From VRUE01 sp033856195 (GTDB lineage: Bacteria > Actinomycetota > Thermoleophilia > Solirubrobacterales > 70-9): 44,549 bases of DNA. The position numbers and the translations under genes are program-made. The DNA lies in the NCBI GenBank assembly GCA_033856195.1, contig JAWVFL010000065.1:1-44549 (forward strand), read 5' to 3'. Numbering within the stretch: position 1 is the stretch's first letter; every line of letters begins with the position of its first letter. Below, piece after piece: positions 22,905 to 29,460 of the stretch. The notes below the pieces were generated by a model. It was given only the letters and a program-made list of their open reading frames with translations, was not told where the DNA came from and ran no database searches.

Positions 22905-23968
22905 GAGAACTGCTCCAGGACCCGCACGTCGTTGTCGAAGAAGCGACGCAGATCAGGCACGCCGTGGCGCAGCATCGCGATCCGCTCGACGCCCATGCCG
23001 AAGGCGAAGCCCTGCACGCGCTCCGGGTCATAGCCATTTGACTCGACGAAGCCGAGCACGTTGGGATCGACCATGCCGGCGCCCCCGACCTCGATCCAGC
23101 CAATCCCCTTGCAGAGGTTGCAGCGGGCGCCGTCGGCGAGCGTACCGGTGCCCTCGCACTGGAAGCAGGAGACGTCGAACTCGACGCTCGGCTCGGTGAA
23201 AGGGAAGAAGTGCGGTCGCATGCGCGGCTCGCGGCCGGCGCTGAAGATCGAGCTCAGCATCTCCTCGAGCGTGCCCTGCAGGTCGGCCAGCGTGATCCCC
23301 TCGCCGATCGCCAGCCCCTCGACCTGGTGGAACATCGGGCTGTGGGTGGCGTCGGAGTCGCGCCGGTAGACCTTGCCCGGGGCGATCATGAAGATCGGCG
23401 GCGGCTGGGACTCCATGCTGCGCACCTGCACGGGCGAGGTGTGCGTGCGCAGCAACACCTCGGGATCGGACTGCACGTAGAAGGTGTCCTGGAGCATCCG
23501 CGCCGGGTGGCCCGGGGGATGGTTCAGGGCGGTGAAGTTGTAGTAGTCGTGCTCGACCTCGGGCCCCTCCATCACCCGGTAGCCGAGGCCGACCATCACG
23601 TCCTCGATCTGGCGAGTGGTCCGGGTGATCAGATGGATGTGTCCCACTGGCCGGGCGGGGGCTCCCGGCAGGGTGACGTCGATCCGGTCCGCGGCGAGTC
23701 GCGATTCCAGCTCGCCGGCGTCGAGCGTCTCGCCACGGGCCTCGATCAACGCCTCGAGCTGCTTGCGGGCTTGATTGGCGCCGGAACCGACCTTTCCACG
23801 TTCCTCGACGGGCAGCTCGGCGATGCCGCGCAGGATCGTGGTCAGCTCCGCCTTGCGGCCGAGGTAGTGGACCCGCAGCTCCTCCAGCTCCGCGGTACCG
23901 GGCGCCGCTTCGATTGCCGCCGCGGCCTCGCGCCTGATCTCTTCGATCCGATCGATTCCCTCAGGCAT
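22901..23968 (-). CDS. pheS: Phenylalanyl-tRNA synthetase alpha subunit
   Basis: A 355-residue class II synthetase subunit carrying the active site for Phe activation. An N-terminal coiled coil (about 1-90) is followed by the catalytic core: motif 2-like FHQVEGLAIGEGITLADLQG, and motif 3 GMGVERIAMLRHGVPDLRRFFDND at the C terminus. ATG 23968 matches the family length; the frame upstream is out of context. It overlaps trmH by 8 nt and pheT by ATGA, so trmH-pheS-pheT-argC are translationally coupled. Confidence 0.96.
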   Translation of the reverse strand: MPEGIDRIEEIRREAAAAIEAAPGTAELEELRVHYLGRKAELTTILRGIAELPVEERGKVGSGANQARKQLEALIEARGETLDAGELESRLAADRIDVTLPGAPARPVGHIHLITRTTRQIEDVMVGLGYRVMEGPEVEHDYYNFTALNHPPGHPARMLQDTFYVQSDPEVLLRTHTSPVQVRSMESQPPPIFMIAPGKVYRRDSDATHSPMFHQVEGLAIGEGITLADLQGTLEEMLSSIFSAGREPRMRPHFFPFTEPSVEFDVSCFQCEGTGTLADGARCNLCKGIGWIEVGGAGMVDPNVLGFVESNGYDPERVQGFAFGMGVERIAMLRHGVPDLRRFFDNDVRVLEQFS

Positions 23969-24680
23969 CTTCAGCGGCCTCCGGCATGGCGAGCGACGAT
24001 ATCCGCTCGGCGCAGATTGCGGCCACGGCCGCCACGTTGAGCGACTCGGCGCCATCGGGCTGAAGCGGGATCGTGATCCGCGCGTCGCAAGCAGCGAGCA
24101 CCCCGTCCGGCAATCCTTCGCGCTCGGCCCCGAAGCAGAGCGTTGCCGCGCCGTCGAGGCCGGCCAGGCCCACGCCGCCATGAGCGACCAGCGCTGCTCT
24201 TGGCCGCGGCGTGTCCCCCACCTCACCGCGCGCGACCGGCTGACCGAAGATCGAGCCCATGCTCGCCCGCACCGCCTTGGGAGAGAACGGGTCAGCGCAA
24301 TCGGGACCGAGTACCACGGTGCCATCGAGCAGCGCGTGGGCGGTACGGACGATCGTGCCGACGTTGCCGGGATCGCCGACGCCGTGCAGATACAGGCAGG
24401 TCGAGCCGCCGGGCTCGACCCAGCGCCGCGGCCAGACAGCGATCGCCCGCGTTCCCGAGCCAAGGCCGGAGACGTCGGCGAGCAGCTCGGGATCGACCTC
24501 CTCGCCGGCAAGGCCGCTGTCGGCGGCGACGAGGAGGAAGCGCGGCTCGACGCCGGCTGCCAGCCCCGCCTCCATCAGATCCTCGCCCTCGGTGACGAAG
24601 GCGCTCTCGCGCTCGCGTTGCTTGCGCTCGCGCAGCTTGCGGACCAGCTTCAGCTTCTCGTTGTGGGGGCTTTCGATCAT
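23961..24680 (-). CDS. SpoU/TrmH-family RNA 2'-O-methyltransferase
   Basis: A 239-residue SPOUT enzyme that uses S-adenosylmethionine to methylate ribose in rRNA or tRNA. The N-terminal substrate-binding part starts IESPHNEKLKLVRKLRERK. The knotted catalytic domain shows LYLHGVGDPGNVGTIVRTA (motif 1, with the conserved asparagine and arginine), then LCFGAEREGLPD (motif 2) and IPLQPDGAESLNVAAVAAI (motif 3). ATG 24680 is chosen over an upstream ATG at 24812, because the longer version would run through the rplT terminator. A gene of this family (often called tsnR) occupies the same place between rplT and pheS in mycobacteria, so context supports it. The exact target nucleotide is unknown. Confidence 0.93.
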   Translation of the reverse strand: MIESPHNEKLKLVRKLRERKQRERESAFVTEGEDLMEAGLAAGVEPRFLLVAADSGLAGEEVDPELLADVSGLGSGTRAIAVWPRRWVEPGGSTCLYLHGVGDPGNVGTIVRTAHALLDGTVVLGPDCADPFSPKAVRASMGSIFGQPVARGEVGDTPRPRAALVAHGGVGLAGLDGAATLCFGAEREGLPDGVLAACDARITIPLQPDGAESLNVAAVAAICAERISSLAMPEAAEDA

Positions 24681-24744
24681 TTGGGTGAGTTGTGTTGCGG
24701 CTCTCGAATGGACTTTCTGGTCGTGCGTTTCTTCTCCTGGAACG

Positions 24745-24771
24745 AAAAAGCGGGCCGTAAAGACGGCCCGC
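24745..24771 (-). terminator. Rho-independent terminator after rplT
   Basis: On the minus strand a 9-bp stem (GCGGGCCGT with loop CTTT) is followed by five T residues (24745-24749). It lies 27 nt after the rplT stop and separates the ribosomal protein genes from trmH-pheST. Confidence 0.85.
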
Positions 24772-24798
24772 CCGGGAAAGTGGAGTGAATGGCTGCGG

Positions 24799-25158
24799 CT
24801 AGGCGGCCGCACCCTCCCGGGCTAGCTCCACAAATCGGCGGAAGGCCTCGCGGTCGTTGACCGCGATATCGGCGAGCATCTTGCGGTTCACCTCGACCCC
24901 GGCCCCGTCGAGGCCGTGGATCAGTTCGGAGTAGCTCATGCCCTCCAGCCGTGCGGCGGCGTTGATGCGGGTGATCCAGAGGCGACGGAACTCGCGCTTG
25001 CGATTGCGCCGATCGCGGTACGCGTACATCCCCGAGCGCTGCACCTGCTCTTTGGCGAAGCGGTAGGAGGAATGCTTGCGGCCGAAATAGCCTTTGGCTT
25101 CCTTCAGTACTTTGCGGCGCTTCTTGCGCGCGTGGACAGACCGCTTGACCCGGCTCAC
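24799..25158 (-). CDS. rplT: 50S ribosomal protein L20
   Basis: A 119-residue basic protein that binds 23S rRNA and is needed early in large-subunit assembly. The family sequence is clear throughout: RVKRSVHARKKRRKVLKEAK, GYFGRKHSSYRFAKEQV, RDRRNRKREFRRLWITRINA, ARLEGMSYSELIHGL. GTG 25158 overlaps the rpmI stop by GTGA, coupling the two. In several bacteria L20 represses its own operon by binding a leader; no such leader can be identified here. A strong terminator follows. Confidence 0.97.
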   Translation of the reverse strand: MSRVKRSVHARKKRRKVLKEAKGYFGRKHSSYRFAKEQVQRSGMYAYRDRRNRKREFRRLWITRINAAARLEGMSYSELIHGLDGAGVEVNRKMLADIAVNDREAFRRFVELAREGAAA

Positions 25159-25355
25159 TTGCCGCCTCCAAGCAGGTGCCGCACCGTCTTCGTATCGGAC
25201 GGGGCGATCTCGACCGGCCGCGCCATCCGCCGCTTGCGCTTCGGCGACTTCTTCTCGAGAATGTGGCTCGAGTAAGCCCGACGCCCACGCAGCTTGCCCG
25301 TGGCCGTCTTGCGAAAGCGCTTCTTGGCGCCGGAATGAGTTTTCATCTTGGGCAT
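25155..25355 (-). CDS. rpmI: 50S ribosomal protein L35
   Basis: A 66-residue ribosomal protein starting MPKMKTHSGAKKRFRKTATG, with the typical basic middle (RRAYSSHILEKKSPKRKRR). ATG 25355 gives the standard length. Normally rpmI is cotranscribed with infC. Here a gene on the other strand (wecB) separates them, so rpmI must have a promoter in or near the 86-nt gap 25356-25441, or depend on long read-through antisense to wecB. I cannot pick a clear -10 for rpmI in that gap. Confidence 0.97.
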   Translation of the reverse strand: MPKMKTHSGAKKRFRKTATGKLRGRRAYSSHILEKKSPKRKRRMARPVEIAPSDTKTVRHLLGGGK

Positions 25356-25427
25356 CGGGCTCGCTATTGAAGCAGACGCGCGCGCCTGAGCGCTCGCTCT
25401 GTTGCAGGTGGAAGGCGATGCGCAGGG

Positions 25428-25433
25428 TACTGT
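25428..25433 (+). promoter_or_regulatory. -10 element of wecB (leaderless)
   Basis: TACTGT ends 8 nt before the wecB ATG at 25442, without a Shine-Dalgarno sequence. Confidence 0.45.
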
Positions 25434-25441
25434 GCCGCCCG

Positions 25442-26524
25442 ATGCGCATCGTCTACGTGGTCGGAACACGGCCCAACTTCGTCAAGACCGCCCCCGTGAT
25501 CGCCGCCCTGCGGGCGCGGATCCCGGCAGGCCGACACACCATCGTCCACACCGGCCAGCACTACGACCGGCTGATGTCGGAGGTCTTCCTCGGGGAGCTC
25601 GGCGTGCCCGCCCCCGATCACATGCTCGAGGTCGGCTCCGGCAGCCACGCCCAGCAGACCGCGAGGGTGATGGAGCGGCTCGAGCCGGTCCTGAATGAGG
25701 AGCGGCCCGACCTGGCGATGGTCCCGGGCGACGTCAACTCGACCGTTGCGGCGGCGCTGACAGCGGCCAAGCTGCAGATCCCGGTCGCCCACATCGAGGC
25801 CGGGCTGCGCAGCTTCGACCGCACGATGCCCGAGGAGCTCAACCGGATCGTCACCGACCAGCTCTCCGACCAGTTGTTCATCCACAGTCCCGAGGCCAGC
25901 GACAACCTGCACGCCGAGGGCATCCCGGCCGACCGCGTTCACCTCGTCGGCAACACGATGATCGACACCCTCGTCGCGCTCGAGGAGCGCTTCCGCGGCG
26001 CCGGTGCGGCCACGAGGCTCGGCGTCGAGCCAGGGAGCTTCCTGCTCGTCACCCTGCACCGTCCCGCCCTCGTCGACGGTCCGCTGCTGGCGGAGACGAT
26101 CGAACGGCTGGCCGCGCTCGCCCGCGAGATGCCGGTCGTCTTCCCGGTCCACCCCCGCACCCGAGCGACGATGGAGGCAATCGCCTCCGAGCACCCGGGC
26201 CTCCTGCTCTGCGAGCCGCTCGGCTACCTCGACTTCCTCTCTCTGCTCGCCGACGCCCGCGCCGTCCTCACCGACTCCGGCGGCATCCAGGAGGAGACGA
26301 CCTACCTAGGAATCCCCTGCTTCACCCTGCGCGACAACACCGAGCGCCCGATCACGATCACCGCCGGCACCAACACCCTGCTCGGCCTCGACCCCGCTGC
26401 GATCACAGGGATACCGGCGCTGCTGGCGGAGCACCCCTCGGCACCCCCGGAGCCGCCGCCACTGTGGGACGGACACGCTGCGGAGCGCATCGCCGACGTA
26501 GTCGTGGGGCTGGAAGAGAGCTAA
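25442..26524 (+). CDS. wecB: UDP-N-acetylglucosamine 2-epimerase (non-hydrolysing)
   Basis: A 360-residue enzyme interconverting UDP-GlcNAc and UDP-ManNAc for cell-surface polysaccharides. Family motifs: GTRPNFVKTAPVI at the N terminus, HTGQHYD, PGDVNSTVAAALTA, HIEAGLRSFDRTMPEELNR (catalytic region), HRPALVD and VLTDSGGIQEE near the C terminus (UDP binding). The fold is GT-B-like, with two Rossmann halves. No other polysaccharide gene adjoins it. It lies antisense between infC and rpmI, tail-to-tail with infC and overlapping its stop, and head-to-head with rpmI. Composition resembles its neighbours, so recent transfer is not obvious. Confidence 0.94.
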   Translation: MRIVYVVGTRPNFVKTAPVIAALRARIPAGRHTIVHTGQHYDRLMSEVFLGELGVPAPDHMLEVGSGSHAQQTARVMERLEPVLNEERPDLAMVPGDVNSTVAAALTAAKLQIPVAHIEAGLRSFDRTMPEELNRIVTDQLSDQLFIHSPEASDNLHAEGIPADRVHLVGNTMIDTLVALEERFRGAGAATRLGVEPGSFLLVTLHRPALVDGPLLAETIERLAALAREMPVVFPVHPRTRATMEAIASEHPGLLLCEPLGYLDFLSLLADARAVLTDSGGIQEETTYLGIPCFTLRDNTERPITITAGTNTLLGLDPAAITGIPALLAEHPSAPPEPPPLWDGHAAERIADVVVGLEES

Positions 26525-27294
26525 GCCGCTGCTGCGTCGTCGCCGGGTGCTTCCTCGGCGGCGTTCTCGTCGGCCGCCTCGGCAGCGGGCTCGTCCTCAG
26601 CGGCAGGCGCCTCCTCGGTGGCGGGCTTCTCTTCGGCGACCGGTATCTCTTCAGCTGCCGGAGCCTCCTCGGCAGCCGGTTTCTCGGCCCCAGCGGGAGC
26701 CTCCTCGTCGCTCGGCTTCGTCTCACCCTCGGGCTCAACTTTCGCCGCCTCTTTGCCCGGTGCCAGCAGCATGCTCATGTTGCGGCCTTCCTGCAGCGGC
26801 TGGGACTCGATCACGGCGAGGCCGTCGAGATCCTCGTAGAGGCGCTGCAGCAGCGCCCTGCCCCGCTCCGGGTGCGCCTGCTCGCGGCCGCGGAACATGA
26901 TCGTGACCTTGACCTTGTCCTGGTGGCGCAGAAAACGCTCGACGTGACCCTTCTTGGTCTCGTAGTCGTGCTGGGCGATCTTCGGTCGCAGCTTGATCTC
27001 GCGGATGTTGACCTGCTGCTGGTGCTTGCGGGCCTGCTTCTGCTTCTGCTCCTGCTCGTACTTGTACTTCGAGTAGTCGAGCAGGCGGGTGACCGGCGGT
27101 TTCGAGCCGGGCGCGACCTCAACCAGATCCAAGTCGGCGTCCTGGGCGCGTTTGAGCGCATCGTCGATGTCGACGATCCCGAGCTGCTCGCCCTCGGCCC
27201 CGATCAGGCGGACTTTGGGGACGCGGATCCGCTCGTTGATCCGGGTCGTGTCGCGCTCTGGGGGGCGCCGATCGAACCTACGCGGGACCGGCAC
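26521..27294 (-). CDS. infC: Translation initiation factor IF-3 with long acidic C-terminal tail
   Basis: The 257-residue protein contains a normal IF-3 (about 1-170): N domain RINERIRVPKVRLIGAEGEQ and YKYEQEQKQKQARKHQQQVN linker, then the C domain EIKLRPKIAQHDYETK, HVERFLRHQDKVKVTIMFRGRE. The last ~80 residues are an Ala/Glu/Pro repeat (units like AEEAPAAEE), absent from the E. coli factor. IF-3 binds the 30S subunit and checks start codon and initiator tRNA. The start is GTG with no Shine-Dalgarno sequence. The acidic tail could keep the factor soluble or modulate ribosome binding (inference). A promoter and leader stem lie upstream. Confidence 0.96.
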   Translation of the reverse strand: MPVPRRFDRRPPERDTTRINERIRVPKVRLIGAEGEQLGIVDIDDALKRAQDADLDLVEVAPGSKPPVTRLLDYSKYKYEQEQKQKQARKHQQQVNIREIKLRPKIAQHDYETKKGHVERFLRHQDKVKVTIMFRGREQAHPERGRALLQRLYEDLDGLAVIESQPLQEGRNMSMLLAPGKEAAKVEPEGETKPSDEEAPAGAEKPAAEEAPAAEEIPVAEEKPATEEAPAAEDEPAAEAADENAAEEAPGDDAAAA

Positions 27295-27339
27295 TATCTA
27301 GGAGAGGTGTGGAGCTTCAAGCGGACGAGAGGTAGGGGG

Positions 27340-27426
27340 GCAGGCACAGGACGCTCAGCGGCGCGGGGTGTTTGGGGTGCCTGCGATCAAGTGTCCGGAG
27401 TATAGACAGAGGAAGCGGATCGGCAA
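27340..27426 (-). promoter_or_regulatory. infC promoter and leader stem
   Basis: On the minus strand TTGCCG (27421-27426), a 16-nt spacer and TATACT (27399-27404) form a good promoter in the thrS-infC gap. It leaves a leader of about 97 nt, in which 8-nt arms (27340-27347 and 27377-27384, GCAGGCAC and inverse) can pair. This could be an IF-3 control element. Confidence 0.5.
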
Positions 27427-27435
27427 GCGCCTGGG

Positions 27436-29346
27436 TCAAGCCGGCGCGCTCTCGGCCCGCACGCGGGCGGCGAAGTCCGCCGCTGGCATCGCGTCGAGCT
27501 CGCCGTCCTCGTGCGAGCGCACCGCGACCGCGCTCGCCTCTTCCTCGCGATCGCCGACGACGAGCATGTAGGGGTAGCGGCCAAGCTCGGCGTCGCGGAT
27601 CTTCTTGCCGACCGACTCGGAGCGATCGTCGGTCTCGACCCGGACTCCCGCTTCGCGCAGCTCGGTGGCCACGCGTCCGGCGTACTCGTTGTGCCGATCG
27701 GAGACCGGCAGGACGATCGCCTGCACCGGCGCCAGCCAGACCGGAAAGCGGCCGGCGTAGTGCTCGATCAGGATTCCCGCGAAGCGCTCCATCGAGCCGA
27801 GCAGGGCGCGGTGGATCATCACCGGCCGGTGGTTGGCGTCGTCGGCGCCGACGTAGGAGAGGTCGAAGCGCTCCGGCATCTGGAAGTCGAGCTGGCAGGT
27901 GCCGCACTGCCAGGAGCGTCCGAGCGCGTCGGTGACGTGGAAGTCGATCTTGGGCCCGTAGAAGGCGCCGTCGCCGGGGTTGAGCTCGTACTCGCGACCC
28001 TGGCGAGCGAGCGCCTCGGTCAGCGCCGCCTCGGCCTTCGCCCACTGCTCCTCGGATCCCATCGACTTCTCCGGCTTGGTCGAGAGCTCGACCCGCACGT
28101 CCTCGAAGCCGAAGCGGGCGTAGAGCTCGTCGATCGCCTCGCAGATGTCGGTCACCTCGTCGGCGATCTGCTCCTCGGTGCAGTAGACGTGAGCGTCGTC
28201 CTGGGTGAAGGCGCGCACGCGCAGCAGCCCGTGCAGGACGCCCTCGCGCTCGTTGCGCGAAACGCGACCGAACTCGGCCAGGCGCAGCGGCAGCTCGCGG
28301 TAGGAGTGGCGCTCGGCGTCGAAGACGAGACAGGCGCCGGGGCAGTTCATCGGCCGCAGCGCCAGCCGCTTCTCGTCGGACTGCATGAAGTACATGTCGT
28401 CGCGGTAGTTGTCCCAGTGGCCGGAGCGGTGCCAGAGCTCCTCGTCGAGCACCTGCGGCGTGGCGATCTCCCTGTAGCCGCGCTTGCGCAGCTGCTTCTG
28501 CACCTCGCCTTCGATCAGGTGCAACAGCGTCGTCCCGTTGGGCAGCCAGAAGGGCATGCCAGGCGCCTCCTCGCGCAGCATGAAGATGCCCAGCTGCGGG
28601 CCGAGGCGGCGGTGGTCACGGGCCTTGGCCTGCTCGATTCGCTCCAAGTGCTGGGCGAGGTCCTTCTTGGAGAAGAAGGCCGTGCCGTAGATCCGGGTCA
28701 GCATCTGGCGCTTCTCGTCGCCGCGCCAGTAGGCGCCGGCGAGCGAGCTCAGCTTGATCGCCTTGATTCGGCCAGTGGAGGGGCCGTGCGGCCCACGGCA
28801 GAGGTCCTCGAATGGGCCGTTGCGGTAGAGCGAGACCGTCTCAACGCCTTCGTCGGAGATCAGGTCGCGGATCAGCTCGACCTTGTAGTCCTCGCCCTGG
28901 CCCGCGAAGATCTCGATCGCCTCGGCGACGGGCACGTCGCGGCGTTCGAAGGCCTCGTCGGCCTCGATGTGGGCGTGCATCGCCGCCTCGATCTTCTCCA
29001 GATCGGCGTCGGTGACCTTGACGTCAGACGGGAAGTCGAAGTCGTAGTAGAAGCCGTTCTCGATCGCCGGCCCGATCGTCACCTTGGCGCCGGGGTAGAG
29101 CTCCTGCACCGCCTCGGCCATCACGTGGGCGGCGTCGTGGCGGATCAACCCGAGCGCCTCCGGATCGCGCTCGGTGAGGATCGCGATCTCCGCGCCGTCC
29201 GGGAGCGCCGCCGAGAGGTCGCGCAGCTCGCCGTCGACGCGGATCGCCAGTGCCGCCTTGGCCAGCCCCGGCCCGATCGCCGCCGCGGCATCGCCTCCCG
29301 ATGCGCCAGCGGCCAGCTCCAGCGCCGTGCCATCCGGAAGCTTCAC
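27436..29346 (-). CDS. thrS: Threonyl-tRNA synthetase
   Basis: A 636-residue class II synthetase charging tRNA-Thr. A TGS domain (1-60) is followed by the editing domain with RHDAAHVMAEAVQ (HxxxH, around 69-73). The catalytic core carries RPMNCPGA (zinc cysteine), EFGRVSRNEREGVLHGLLRVRAFTQDD-type motif 2 and HRALLGSMERF (motif 3). The HGTP anticodon-binding domain closes the protein. The annotated GTG at 29346 trims the first TGS strand. Upstream in frame there is no ATG/GTG, but an ATC 6 nt after a TAGCAT -10 would add a natural-looking N terminus. It is followed by infC, the conserved order. Confidence 0.96.
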   Translation of the reverse strand: MKLPDGTALELAAGASGGDAAAAIGPGLAKAALAIRVDGELRDLSAALPDGAEIAILTERDPEALGLIRHDAAHVMAEAVQELYPGAKVTIGPAIENGFYYDFDFPSDVKVTDADLEKIEAAMHAHIEADEAFERRDVPVAEAIEIFAGQGEDYKVELIRDLISDEGVETVSLYRNGPFEDLCRGPHGPSTGRIKAIKLSSLAGAYWRGDEKRQMLTRIYGTAFFSKKDLAQHLERIEQAKARDHRRLGPQLGIFMLREEAPGMPFWLPNGTTLLHLIEGEVQKQLRKRGYREIATPQVLDEELWHRSGHWDNYRDDMYFMQSDEKRLALRPMNCPGACLVFDAERHSYRELPLRLAEFGRVSRNEREGVLHGLLRVRAFTQDDAHVYCTEEQIADEVTDICEAIDELYARFGFEDVRVELSTKPEKSMGSEEQWAKAEAALTEALARQGREYELNPGDGAFYGPKIDFHVTDALGRSWQCGTCQLDFQMPERFDLSYVGADDANHRPVMIHRALLGSMERFAGILIEHYAGRFPVWLAPVQAIVLPVSDRHNEYAGRVATELREAGVRVETDDRSESVGKKIRDAELGRYPYMLVVGDREEEASAVAVRSHEDGELDAMPAADFAARVRAESAPA

Positions 29347-29414
29347 CGTGATCTTCTGAGTCGCCGCCTCGATCCGGCCATGCTACCCACGCCCAGGCGA
29401 GTGCCGCCGCGGGG

Positions 29415-29459
29415 TGACTTCGCCCTTTTTCGCCCTATCGGCGAAGAAAGGCGAAGTCA
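29415..29459. repeat. Long hairpin between the membrane protein gene and thrS
   Basis: Arms 29415-29434 and 29440-29459 match at 18 of 20 positions around a 5-nt loop. It begins one nucleotide after the TGA of the membrane protein gene and contains the CTTTTTCGCC motif seen in other gap palindromes. Confidence 0.85.
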
Positions 29460-29460
29460 G

